The notes: a model not told the origin generated them from the letters alone. Counted from the first letter of the stretch, positions 26,953-34,662 are shown. The stretch: 47,229 bases of DNA from Oscillospiraceae bacterium (GCA_910574935.1 CAJTCU010000020.1:1-47229); one strand, 5' to 3'. Translations and numbers: made by a program.

Positions 26953-27264
26953 ATGATACTCATAGGTGATAAACTAAAACAACTGAGACAGGAAAATGGC
27001 TTGAGGCAGGAACAAGTTGCCCGGCTGGTAGGAGCAGACAGATCAAGCATATCCGCTTGGGAGAATGATACACGTCAACCGTCTTATCAGGCGCTTGTTC
27101 GACTTGCAGAGGTTTATAATGTATCGACTGACTTTCTGCTTGGGCGGACGGGTGGTAGGCCGCTGGACTTGTCCGGGTTGACAACCGCCGAAGCCACAAT
27201 GATAAGTGAACTTGTAGCCTCTATGACCGCTAAGAATAAGAAATTGGAGGAATTTGCACGATGA
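26953..27264 (+). CDS. Xre-family regulator, coupled to the SLH protein gene
   Basis: 103-aa Cro/C1-type helix-turn-helix protein: LKQLRQENGLRQEQVARLVG, SSISAWENDTRQPSYQALVRLAEVYNVSTDFLLG. Start ATG 26953, 7 bases after AGGAGG. Its TGA overlaps the ATG of the downstream surface protein gene (ATGA at 27261-27264), so the two are translated together. An unusual pairing, suggesting that it controls its own operon. Confidence 0.9.
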   Translation: MILIGDKLKQLRQENGLRQEQVARLVGADRSSISAWENDTRQPSYQALVRLAEVYNVSTDFLLGRTGGRPLDLSGLTTAEATMISELVASMTAKNKKLEEFAR

Positions 27265-29174
27265 GGAAAGCAATCTTGACTGTACTTATGATGTTAGTGC
27301 TGGTGATCCCGGCTTATGCAGCAGAAGGAGAGGCCGCTACAGATCAGCCTATCCAGCAGGAACAAGAGTCTGTTGTAGTTTCCACGCTGGAGGAACTGCA
27401 AGCGGCTATTGATGCCGCCGAAGATGGAGATACTATTGCAATAAGCAGCAAAATTGAGATCAGAGAAAATTGTTCTGTTGGCGTAGAGGATAAAGTTATT
27501 ACAGTTGTTCCCGATAGTTCTCTGACAGATAATGCCCTTTTCTATGTTGTCCCTTATGACATTGAAAATGTTGTATTTGAAAACATAGTAATGGATGGAA
27601 ATGAAATTGACAACTTATCAGCAATAGACTTCGGTATTTATAAACCATCTGTTGGAAATGGAACTATTACAATCTCAAATGTTACTTTTCAGCACTTTAA
27701 CTGTAACTATAGTGTTCTCACCTTGCACTGGCTAAATGCTATCATTCAGGATTGCGTTTTTACTTACAACACTACAGGACGTTCTTGCATGGAGATCAGT
27801 ATAAACGCCAGTGCTACAGTCACAAATACCACATTTATAGATAACTATGCAAGTTTAAATGGCAGCGGTATAGGAATTAGGTGCAACGGAAATGCCATAA
27901 TTGACGGCTGTACTATTAAAGATAATAAGACATTAGAAAACTCCTTTGGAAGATCAGGTGGTGGAATTTATATTGACAGCGGCAAGACTGTTGAAATCCG
28001 AAACACAATTATTACGGGTAATTCCGCAGATGTTGGTGGTGGGGTTCTTAATGACGGTAAACTAAAAATGATAGATACCATCATATATGGAAATCAGGCT
28101 TCGGGTTGTGCAGATGATATTAGGAGTTTTCAAAATTCCTCATTATCTGTCCAATACTCTGTAGGTATGAAGGTAACATATTCAATTATTGATTTGGATG
28201 ATGAACCAGTTGGATTCTATTCTGATTATGATTATAACCGCTTTGATAGAGAAACCCACATTGAATTTTTAGGTGAAACTCTTGAACTTGAGAATATACT
28301 TCCAAACAATTCTTTGTTTGGGGCAAAGTTCATTTTTGCAAGTGAATTACCCGAACCGCCCACAGAACAACCACAAGAGCCGGGTACTACAGGTGGAGAA
28401 CAGCCCCCACAGGGCAGCGGGGACGATCCAACAGATACCCCGTCACAGCCCCCGGAGCCGCCCACAGAGCCGCCGCAGGATGATACCCCGGATAATCCCA
28501 CAGACACTACACCAAACACACCACAGCCGCCGCAAAAGCCCTCTGACGGCGGTAATAGCGGAGATGATGGTTATACCCCTCCAATAGACTATAGACCGTC
28601 ACAACGGCCTACAAAGCCCACAGAGGATGATAAGCCGCAGGAGCAGCCTGACATTCCCGCTACAGCAAAACCACAGCTTGCTTGTAATGGGGCAGTTATA
28701 GACACGTCCCGAACAGTTGTATTGCTTGGCTATGGAGATGGCCTACTACATGAGGATGATCTTCTGACGAGGGCGCAGCTTGCAACAATTATTTTCCGTT
28801 TGCTGGATGATGAGTCCATTGCCAAATATAACAATGCAGAACTGGCCTTTGCCGATGTTGTCGCCGATGCGTGGTATGCTCCGTATGTCAATGTAATACA
28901 GGCAGCGGGGATTGTCAACGGTGTGGGCAATGGTAGGTATGATCCCAATGGTAAAGTTACATGGTCGCAGATTTTAGCTATTTTGAGTCGATTTGTTGAG
29001 CAGAAGGAATACAGCCTTCAGCATATCCAGTATAGCGGCTGGGCAGAACAGGCCATACAAACCACCGTTGCTAATGGCTGGATTGAGGATAGTGCAGACT
29101 TCAAGCCTGATGCTGTGATTAGTAGGGGAGAATTGGTGCGGATTATCAATGATGTATTGGCCCTGTATCGGTGA
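27261..29174 (+). CDS. Secreted SLH-domain surface protein with beta-helix repeats
   Basis: 637 aa. Signal peptide MRKAILTVLMMLVLVIPAYA (cleavage AYA-AEG). Residues about 35-360 look like a right-handed beta-helix (TLEELQAAIDAAEDGDTIAI start, then repeated N-rich strands such as GGIYIDSGKTVEIRNTIITG), as in pectate-lyase-like adhesins and polymorphic surface proteins. A Pro/Thr/Glu/Asp-rich linker covers about 365-470, and SLH repeats close the protein (LTRAQLATIIFRLL; FADVVADAWYAPYVNVIQAAGIVNGVGNG cannot be mistaken for much else). SLH domains bind pyruvylated cell wall polymers, so it should be displayed on the wall. Possibly an adhesin or glycan-binding protein; a catalytic role is not evident. 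Confidence 0.88.
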   Translation: MRKAILTVLMMLVLVIPAYAAEGEAATDQPIQQEQESVVVSTLEELQAAIDAAEDGDTIAISSKIEIRENCSVGVEDKVITVVPDSSLTDNALFYVVPYDIENVVFENIVMDGNEIDNLSAIDFGIYKPSVGNGTITISNVTFQHFNCNYSVLTLHWLNAIIQDCVFTYNTTGRSCMEISINASATVTNTTFIDNYASLNGSGIGIRCNGNAIIDGCTIKDNKTLENSFGRSGGGIYIDSGKTVEIRNTIITGNSADVGGGVLNDGKLKMIDTIIYGNQASGCADDIRSFQNSSLSVQYSVGMKVTYSIIDLDDEPVGFYSDYDYNRFDRETHIEFLGETLELENILPNNSLFGAKFIFASELPEPPTEQPQEPGTTGGEQPPQGSGDDPTDTPSQPPEPPTEPPQDDTPDNPTDTTPNTPQPPQKPSDGGNSGDDGYTPPIDYRPSQRPTKPTEDDKPQEQPDIPATAKPQLACNGAVIDTSRTVVLLGYGDGLLHEDDLLTRAQLATIIFRLLDDESIAKYNNAELAFADVVADAWYAPYVNVIQAAGIVNGVGNGRYDPNGKVTWSQILAILSRFVEQKEYSLQHIQYSGWAEQAIQTTVANGWIEDSADFKPDAVISRGELVRIINDVLALYR

Positions 29175-29211
29175 CAAAAAAGGGCAGCCGCCGAGTGATC
29201 GGCGGTTGCCC
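29175..29211 (-). terminator. Terminator of the minus-strand gene pair
   Basis: GGGCAACCGCCGA pairs with TCGGCGGCTGCCC (one G-U), followed on the minus strand by T6 at 29176-29181. No T-run on the plus strand. Confidence 0.75.
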
Positions 29212-29283
29212 AATAGTACAATGTGCCCTTTGAGTTTCTTTTTTGACAGATAGAGATAAAAAAGTTTATCAGAAATCTACAGG

Positions 29284-29847
29284 CTAATCCCATGTTTCAT
29301 TCATGCGTTTCCATTCCTCCGATATGTGGTTATCAGCTTCAGCAAAAGCCATTTCAATGTTATCAATGACTATTTTTCCTTGCTGCCAGATTGACCGCAA
29401 ATTATTGGGAAATTTGCTAATAAACATAGATACTTCTTTTAAAACCTCTCCCTTATCGGAGCGCAAATATCCATCAATGGAAATAGGGGATGAATCCAAT
29501 ATAAATGATTCTGCTTTGTCTAAAGTGGGATTCTTGCACGTTACAAGTGAATGTTTTTTGAAATTGTAATATTCTAAATCAAAAGGGAACTTGTTGTTTT
29601 TAAGTCTGCTCATAATCAAGCAAATTTGATCATATGTCCACCAGAAATCCCCGCTGCTACTTCCAAAATAGAATATTCTCATACATCCTTTAAGGTGCTG
29701 CATATCAAGTCGCTTTTCCCACGCTACCCTATCTGAGTAAAATAGATTTTTCTCATATATACTCTTTTTTGATTCATGCGCTTTTGGTTTTGCAATGTCA
29801 AAAAATACTTTGTTAGTCAATAGGCCACCTATAACATCTATGATCAT
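29284..29847 (-). CDS. Uncharacterised accessory protein, 187 aa
   Basis: Not recognised. Begins MIIDVIGGLLTNKVFFDIAKP, with aromatic-rich stretches (FYFGSSSGDFWWTYDQICLIMSR as shorter words FYFGSSSGDFWWTYDQ), and a helical C-terminus (FAEADNHISEEWKRMNE). No signal peptide, no obvious nuclease or P-loop motif. Start ATG 29847 is one base after the stop of the upstream gene, with AGGAGG inside that gene, so the two are translationally linked. The pair has its own promoter (30389-30417) and terminator. Cargo position between Xre genes suggests a defence, toxin or signalling function, which is inference only. Confidence 0.7.
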   Translation of the reverse strand: MIIDVIGGLLTNKVFFDIAKPKAHESKKSIYEKNLFYSDRVAWEKRLDMQHLKGCMRIFYFGSSSGDFWWTYDQICLIMSRLKNNKFPFDLEYYNFKKHSLVTCKNPTLDKAESFILDSSPISIDGYLRSDKGEVLKEVSMFISKFPNNLRSIWQQGKIVIDNIEMAFAEADNHISEEWKRMNETWD

Positions 29848-29848
29848 T

Positions 29849-30355
29849 TTAGCCTCCTGATATACTGCTATCCTTAATATCTGTCAGTTTATAATCAAAT
29901 CTATTTCGATCAACTGTCAATGCCTTACTTGATTGCCTGTCTGCAACGATATACTTTTTAGGGCTTTTGCCCTGTAGTTTGATCCGTATAGCAGTTTTAT
30001 GTGCCATTGATAAATATTCCGATTGCGTAAGTACAGCAATTTCACCATCTAATAACGATTCTTCGCCGCAAATAAGGATAATAAATGTTTTGAGTCCACT
30101 TTTGATACAGCTATTGATTCTCTCCTTATCGGTGTTAGTTAGAGAAAACTGCCAAATCCGCTCACCCTGTTTAATTTCTCCATGACTGGCATATTTCATG
30201 TATACATAGAAATCATCACTTGTTCCTGTAGTCATACGGTACTGGCAAGATGTTTCACTACATTCCACTAAAGAAGGGCATGAGTCATCATTTTTGCTCA
30301 AAAACAGTGACAAGGCAGCTCCGAAGAAGTAATCCTTTTTTTGAACCTTAGACAT
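29849..30355 (-). CDS. Uncharacterised accessory protein, 168 aa
   Basis: First gene of the two-gene minus-strand unit. Start ATG 30355 (MSKVQKKDYFFGAALS) with GGGGGTG upstream. Contains CPSLVECSETSCQYRMTTG, DDFYVYMKYASHG and LKTFIILICGEESLLDGEIAVL. The alternating strands and the charged pattern give an impression of a small alpha/beta, perhaps restriction-nuclease-like fold, but no catalytic motif can be defended. The frame is open upstream to 30445 across the promoter, which is not used as coding. Codon use and GC are low, like the rest of the element. Confidence 0.7.
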   Translation of the reverse strand: MSKVQKKDYFFGAALSLFLSKNDDSCPSLVECSETSCQYRMTTGTSDDFYVYMKYASHGEIKQGERIWQFSLTNTDKERINSCIKSGLKTFIILICGEESLLDGEIAVLTQSEYLSMAHKTAIRIKLQGKSPKKYIVADRQSSKALTVDRNRFDYKLTDIKDSSISGG

Positions 30356-30388
30356 AAACACACCCCCATGCGGATTGTATACATAGCT

Positions 30389-30417
30389 ATTATAACATCT
30401 TTTCGTACTTGTTACAA
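30389..30417 (-). promoter_or_regulatory. Promoter P1 of the two-gene unit
   Basis: Minus strand: -35 TTGTAA (30412-30417), 17-base spacer, -10 TATAAT (30389-30394). The 18-mer ACGAAAAGATGTTATAAT is identical in promoter P2. The -35 overlaps the stop codon of the zinc-ribbon ORF. Confidence 0.75.
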
Positions 30418-30501
30418 CAAGAATGGGTGCCCATAGTGAATACAAGCAGGAGCCTTATCACTAACCTCTTTGTCACACGCAGGACATTTTAATAAAGCCA
30501 T
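30412..30501 (-). CDS. Zinc-ribbon microprotein, 29 aa
   Basis: Minus-strand ORF starting at ATG 30501 behind GGAAGGG, five bases after the SLOG gene stop. Sequence reads CPACDKEVSDKAPACIHYG, the pattern of small zinc ribbons (CPxCxKEVSDKAxxCxHCG), but the fourth ligand is Tyr rather than Cys (HYG). Either a decayed zinc ribbon or one with altered metal binding. Confidence 0.6.
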   Translation of the reverse strand: MALLKCPACDKEVSDKAPACIHYGHPFLL

Positions 30502-30506
30502 AATTG

Positions 30507-30964
30507 CTATTGCCCTTCCAGTATATTTGCAAGATTAACAATGATTTTGTCCTTTTTTCTGCCATATTCCAATGTTTTAGCCGCCCCGCCGCTGGAACAC
30601 ACATAGGCAATCAAAATATCAGATTGATCTACCATGTACTGATTAGCCTTAACAATGCGGTAACGGTAAGGGGTATCTTCCAGCGGTGGCATGATTGTAT
30701 TGTCAAATCGATTATACCGCTGCTGTGTATAATCGTCAATGTGTGGACGATAATAAGGGAGTATCAGGCAGACTTCGATATAGGGGTGCTTTTTTTCTGT
30801 GAAAGGCAGACCGAAGCTGCTATAGCGTCAAAAGCTCCATAGTCACCGACTAAAAAACTATCAGCCCCTTTCTCGATTAGTCCCCGGACAATTTCAAGGC
30901 ATTTTGCTTTAATACTGTCATAGTTGCTATACAGTTTGCTATGCCCGCAAAAGCATACTGTCAT
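30507..30964 (-). pseudogene. SLOG/DUF1273-like nucleotide-binding protein, frameshifted at an A7 run
   Basis: Two frames join into one ~153-aa protein. The first part MTVCFCGHSKLYSNYD to FLVGDYGAFDAIAASVCLS has the SLOG glycine pattern (Rossmannoid, as in YpsA/DprA-like proteins). The second part holds VDQSDILIAYVCSSGGAAKTLEYG, the second half of that fold. The break is at a run of seven As on the minus strand near 30789-30795: reading one A twice restores the frame into KKHPYIEVCLILPYYRPHIDD. It may be a mutation, a sequencing error in the homopolymer, or -1 slippage on A AAA AAA. SLOG proteins sense or process nucleotide-like ligands and are frequent in defence islands. Start at 30964 is tentative (GGGAGG lies 13 bases upstream). 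Confidence 0.75.
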
Positions 30965-31000
30965 ATTCGCATACACAACCTCCCAATGTAGCTTTAACAC

Positions 31001-31029
31001 ATTATAACATCTTTTCGTGAGCATTTCAA
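31001..31029 (-). promoter_or_regulatory. Promoter P2 of the SLOG/zinc-ribbon unit
   Basis: Minus strand: -35 TTGAAA (31024-31029), 17-base spacer, -10 TATAAT (31001-31006), with the same 18-base core as P1. A third, partial copy of the CGAAAAGA word lies just upstream (about 31034-31041). The site lies between the SLOG gene and a divergent Xre gene, the obvious candidate regulator. Confidence 0.75.
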
Positions 31030-31105
31030 CTTCTTTTCGAGTTTTTCAGCCGCCCTCAACATTTTGTAGATGTAATACAATAATGCGGTAAGGAGGTTGC
31101 CGCTA

Positions 31106-31417
31106 ATGTATGTTCAGTTTTTACGCGATAGGATTGCACAACTGCGCTTGCAAAAAGGCGTGTCCGAGTATCAAATGAGCCTTGACTTAGGCCATAGCCG
31201 GGGATATATCCAAAATATCAGCAGCGGCAAGAGCCTACCTTCGGTTGAGGGGCTGTTTGAAATTTGTGATTACTTTGGCCTTACGCCAGCGCAGTTCTTT
31301 GATGAAAGCATTGATGATCCAGCGTTGGTAGCAGAGGCAGTAAAAGGGTTGCGGCAGTTAAGTGATAGTGACAAGTTGCTGATCCTCAATCATATAAACA
31401 GGTTAATACAAGGATGA
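31106..31417 (+). CDS. Xre-family regulator, divergent from the SLOG unit
   Basis: 103 aa. HTH: RDRIAQLRLQKGVSEYQMSLDLGHSRGYIQNISSG in pieces of the Cro/C1 type, then LPSVEGLFEICDYFGLTPAQFFDE, and a C-terminal helix. Start ATG 31106 after AAGGAGG. It reads away from the SLOG unit with a 141-bp shared control region, so it probably regulates both directions. A 293-bp non-coding gap follows, with a TAGCAC-A-GTGCTA palindrome at about 31554-31566. Confidence 0.88.
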   Translation: MYVQFLRDRIAQLRLQKGVSEYQMSLDLGHSRGYIQNISSGKSLPSVEGLFEICDYFGLTPAQFFDESIDDPALVAEAVKGLRQLSDSDKLLILNHINRLIQG

Positions 31418-31628
31418 AGCGAGTATGGTTTGATAGCTGTACCCGCTTTTATCGTATCGTATAAAACTTTTGCCTATCTATTGAGCAGATGTACCATGGG
31501 CGCTATGAAAAATGAAAAGCTACTGAGAGTGTAAACTACCCCTCTATAGCACAGTGCTAATATGAAAGAAAAGGCGGCAGGCTATTTCTATACCAAATGA
31601 AACCACCGAGAAATTGTACCAAAACTGC

Positions 31629-31657
31629 TTGACATTGCTATGGTATAGAGGTATAAT
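31629..31657 (+). promoter_or_regulatory. Promoter of the serine recombinase gene
   Basis: Consensus -35 TTGACA (31629-31634), 17-base spacer, consensus -10 TATAAT (31652-31657). GGTATAGA within the spacer is the inverse of TCTATACC about 50 bases upstream, a possible operator or recombination subsite. Confidence 0.7.
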
Positions 31658-31710
31658 ATTAGTATCAAAACAATGTATACTTTGATTTTATATCATGGAG
31701 GTAGCGGGAT

Positions 31711-32424
31711 ATGAAACTGTATGCCTATTGCCGTGTGTCTACAGAACGTCAAAGCCTGAAACGGCAGATTGATAATATCAAAGAGGCAAGCAATCGAGTC
31801 TATGCGGGAGCAATATTCTTCAGCGACAAATTTACAGGAAGTACACTTGATAGGCCAGAATGGAATCGTCTGTATAAGCGACTGAAGCCCGGTGATACGG
31901 TTGTGTTCGATAGCGTGTCCCGTTTGAGTAGGGACGCAGACAGTGGGGCGGCATTATATGAAGAACTGTACCAGAGGGGTATTAACCTTGTATTTTTAAA
32001 TGAGCCGCATTGCAACACGGATTGCTACCGACAGGCAGCAGCGGCAAATATCCCGCCAACAGGTAATGAGATTGCCGATGTTTATATTGAGGCCACGAAC
32101 AAAGTTTTAATGATACTTGCGAAGCGGCAAATCGCTATTGCATTTGAACAGGCAGAAAAAGAACGGCTTGATATTTGCAAGAGGGTGAGAGATGGTATGA
32201 GGACAGCCAAAGCCGCCGCTGCTGAAAAGGGTATCGAAAAAAAGTACGGCCTTTCTACTGGTTCAAAGTTGACCACGAAAAAAAGTCTTGCAGCTAAAAA
32301 GATTATCTTGCAGCATTCTAAAGACTTTGGCGGGACACTGAGTGATCCAGATGTTATAAAACTGGCTGATATATCCAGAAACAGTTATTACAAATACAAA
32401 TCTGAACTCCGGGCAGAGCAATAG
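31711..32424 (+). CDS. Serine recombinase (resolvase/invertase type)
   Basis: 237 aa. The N-terminal catalytic domain has YCRVSTERQ with nucleophile Ser10, LDRPEWNRLYKRLKPGDTVVF and VSRLSRDADSG, the family core. The C-terminal ~75 residues contain a helix-turn-helix-like end (DVIKLADISRNSYYKYKSEL). Small resolvase/invertase size rather than the large integrase type. Start ATG 31711 after TGGAGG. It may resolve element multimers, consistent with a replicating circular form. Confidence 0.9.
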   Translation: MKLYAYCRVSTERQSLKRQIDNIKEASNRVYAGAIFFSDKFTGSTLDRPEWNRLYKRLKPGDTVVFDSVSRLSRDADSGAALYEELYQRGINLVFLNEPHCNTDCYRQAAAANIPPTGNEIADVYIEATNKVLMILAKRQIAIAFEQAEKERLDICKRVRDGMRTAKAAAAEKGIEKKYGLSTGSKLTTKKSLAAKKIILQHSKDFGGTLSDPDVIKLADISRNSYYKYKSELRAEQ

Positions 32425-32428
32425 AACG

Positions 32429-32463
32429 AAAAAGCGGTAGGGATATAAACCCCGCCGCTTTTT
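32429..32463 (+). terminator. Terminator of the serine recombinase gene
   Basis: AAAAAGCGG pairs with CCGCTTTTT with an inner GGG/CCC extension, ending in a T-run. Confidence 0.8.
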
Positions 32464-32529
32464 CTATGCTACCAATCAATTATTAACTAACAACTTCGCT
32501 TCGCTTGGATATAGGATTATAGTAACAAA

Positions 32530-33042
32530 TCAAAATCCAAACATTTCAAATGTCTCTTGATTTTTTGAGCGTAGTTTATTAAGGGCTTCCACTTTCCATG
32601 TCTCTACCATGTCTTCAGATACCGCACGATCTTTCAATAACTCCATAAAGCGTTCCCGTTGAGAGAAATACTTTGCCAAATCACCGCAATTTTCAATTTG
32701 TATTGTTGTGCTGCTCTCGTCATAAGTGATAGTACAAGATTCTTCAAATGAAGATAGTAGGTGCTGTATACGCTCAATTTCACCCACAATATCTGCCAAC
32801 GATTCCATTGCATAAGAAGGCAGAGGTTTTTCACCTGATTTTGTGCAAAGCTGATCAAGAGATACATTGAGAGCAACGCAAAGGTTTATAGCTGATTCTA
32901 AGGAGGGTAGTTTTGCTCCCTTCTCATAGGCCGAAATCATTTGTACCGATACTTGAGATTTTTTTGAAAGTTCCCTTTGGGTTAAATTCTGCTTTTTTCG
33001 CTCTTCAAGAAGATTTTTTGCAAATAACTCAACGTTGAGCAT
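32530..33042 (-). CDS. Xre-family regulator, 170 aa
   Basis: N-terminal Cro/C1 helix-turn-helix (LLEERKKQNLTQRELSKKSQ, VSVQMISAYEKGAKLPSLE, ALNVSLDQLC) and a ~100-residue C-terminal part of unknown type. Start ATG 33042 with GGGGGTG upstream. Its promoter carries an inverted repeat across the -35 (33077-33113), so it probably represses itself and the divergent Rep-like gene; this resembles an immunity or copy-control repressor. Confidence 0.88.
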   Translation of the reverse strand: MLNVELFAKNLLEERKKQNLTQRELSKKSQVSVQMISAYEKGAKLPSLESAINLCVALNVSLDQLCTKSGEKPLPSYAMESLADIVGEIERIQHLLSSFEESCTITYDESSTTIQIENCGDLAKYFSQRERFMELLKDRAVSEDMVETWKVEALNKLRSKNQETFEMFGF

Positions 33043-33063
33043 ATATTCACCCCCGCACATTAA

Positions 33064-33113
33064 ATAATAGCAGATTTTCTATTCCATGTCAACACTTAGG
33101 ATATGAAATAGAA
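33064..33113 (-). promoter_or_regulatory. Promoter and operator of the 170-aa Xre gene
   Basis: Minus strand: -35 TTGACA (33087-33092), 17-base spacer, -10 TATTAT (33064-33069). TTCTATTCCAT (33077-33087) and ATGAAATAGAA (33103-33113) form an 11-bp inverted repeat with one mismatch over the -35: a textbook autorepressor site. Confidence 0.75.
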
Positions 33114-33149
33114 GATTATTATTCTTTTTGAGGTTAAATAATGATATAG

Positions 33150-33178
33150 TTTACATTTTCTTCAAACCAAACTATAAT
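33150..33178 (+). promoter_or_regulatory. Promoter of the Rep-like gene
   Basis: -35 TTTACA (33150-33155), 17-base spacer, -10 TATAAT (33173-33178), about 40 bases from the Xre operator and divergent from it. Confidence 0.7.
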
Positions 33179-33229
33179 AAGAATGTGGATAGCAATACAC
33201 TATTTGGAAGGAGGTCAGTCCTTGAACCT

Positions 33230-33271
33230 ATGATAAACTGTAACCGAAGCCCCCCTTTTGATTTGGCCTGA
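33230..33271 (+). CDS. Possible 13-aa leader peptide
   Basis: MINCNRSPPFDLA, ATG 33230, in the leader of the Rep-like gene. The AAGGAGG at 33208-33214 is 15 bases away and can pair with TCCTT (AAGGA-ggtcag-TCCTT), so the site may be masked. Weak evidence; it may be chance. Confidence 0.2.
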   Translation: MINCNRSPPFDLA

Positions 33272-33299
33272 GTGAACAACAAATTAAGAGGGGTGAAAT

Positions 33300-34211
33300 A
33301 TGTCTGAGAAATTGAAATATGATGTTCAATATAATGATCCTGTAACTGGAAAACAAAAGAAAATAAATAGAGGCACAATTCTTTACACTGAACAGGATCA
33401 GAAAATGAAGGAACTGAAAAAAGAAGCAAAACACCGCCGTTTTCTTAGGCGTGATAATGAGAAAAGATTGGGAGGGTTTGTATCTATGCGGAGCGTCCCG
33501 CTGAAAAAGAAGATCAATCCACAAACTTTGGGACGATTGGCCTATTTGTCTGTCTATCTTGGATATGATACTGACCGCCTAATGCTATCAGAACGACAGC
33601 CAATGTACCGACAAGACCTGCCTGACGTTTTGCGGCTTCCTGCAAGTACAACAAATGATTTCATACATGACGCAACTGCAAGTGGTATTTTGGTTGTGGA
33701 TGAATGTGGACAACTGTTTATGGATGAAACTTTTTTTAAGGGACGAACAAAGCGCAAGAAGAAAATTCATCTATTCATAGATTCCATCAAGTCATTGTAT
33801 AACAGGATGATGGGAGAAAACAGAATTGAGGGTAAACGAAAAGGAAAGAATCAGAATGTTAGGTATTTTGGATATATTATTGCTTTAATTCCTTTTATAA
33901 ACAAAGAATGGAACGTTGTTTGTCACAATCCAGAAGAAAGGGATATTCATAAACTGGATTGTATGTCTATAGGGGAAATCTGCGAATTACTGAAGGTGAA
34001 CGCTGGAGCCAGCAATAGAATTGTAAATGTTTTAACCCATATCAGTTTTGTTGTGAATGGTGAGGATGGTAAGCCGCAACAGGAACAAGCCTTATGCAAT
34101 TTTATCAAGGATATTGTTACGAATAAATACCGCCTGATTATTAACCCTGATTTGTTATTTATGGGCAGCAATCCAGAACAAGTTAAATCATATGGGCAAT
34201 TTTTTCTGTGA
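33300..34211 (+). CDS. Putative replication initiator-like protein, 303 aa
   Basis: Not firmly recognised. A basic N-terminus is followed by a region that reads like tandem winged helices (LGRLAYLSVYLGYDTDRLML; LPASTTNDFIHDATASGILVVDECGQLFMDETFFKG), similar in feel to plasmid/phage Rep and RepL-type proteins. Start ATG 33300 behind GAGGGG. It is followed immediately by a non-coding region with two 16-bp iteron-like repeats and several hairpins, and is divergent from a self-repressing Xre gene: the arrangement of a replication module. An alternative is a DNA-binding regulator. Confidence 0.55.
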   Translation: MSEKLKYDVQYNDPVTGKQKKINRGTILYTEQDQKMKELKKEAKHRRFLRRDNEKRLGGFVSMRSVPLKKKINPQTLGRLAYLSVYLGYDTDRLMLSERQPMYRQDLPDVLRLPASTTNDFIHDATASGILVVDECGQLFMDETFFKGRTKRKKKIHLFIDSIKSLYNRMMGENRIEGKRKGKNQNVRYFGYIIALIPFINKEWNVVCHNPEERDIHKLDCMSIGEICELLKVNAGASNRIVNVLTHISFVVNGEDGKPQQEQALCNFIKDIVTNKYRLIINPDLLFMGSNPEQVKSYGQFFL

Positions 34212-34258
34212 AACCACTAAAAAAATGCTAACTGACAGACGATTACAGCCTTCGAGCC

Positions 34259-34306
34259 AGTCAACAATATTCGTGAAAAAGTGGGAGAGTAGTCAACAGT
34301 ATTCGT
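34259..34306 (+). repeat. Two iteron-like direct repeats
   Basis: AGTCAACAATATTCGT (34259-34274) and AGTCAACAGTATTCGT (34291-34306) differ at one base and start 32 bases apart (about three helical turns), right behind the Rep-like gene. Confidence 0.65.
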
Positions 34307-34631
34307 ATTTGAATATTCCCAGAAAAAGCCTGCATTTTAGGAAGTTTTTATAGTTTTAAGCGAAACGAGTACTAATATCATTTGACCATTCCCGTAAGGG
34401 CCTCAGCCCTGTAGGGACAGATACAGAAACGGTACTACAACAGAGGTGTCCGGCACAGCGGAATGTTTCTGTCTCCCGCTCGGGGGAGTGGTTTTTGTTA
34501 TCTTATGCCGCTTATGCGCTTTTAAGGCGCAGCGTCAGTAAGATAAATGGTTAGAGGCAGACTGCAACAAAATTCACTCGTTGCTATATTGATCATTCCC
34601 CGTAAGGGGACACGCATTGAACTGAACCAAA

Positions 34632-34662
34632 ATTGACGTGTTCAGGCTTGCGCCTGAAATGG
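34632..34662. repeat. Hairpin repeat flanking the 112-aa gene, copy 1
   Basis: ATTGACGTGTTCAGGCTT followed by GCGCCTGAAATGGTT. It contains the stem TTCAGGC/GCCTGAA. Nearly identical to 35055-35087 (one base differs in the loop). Confidence 0.8.
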
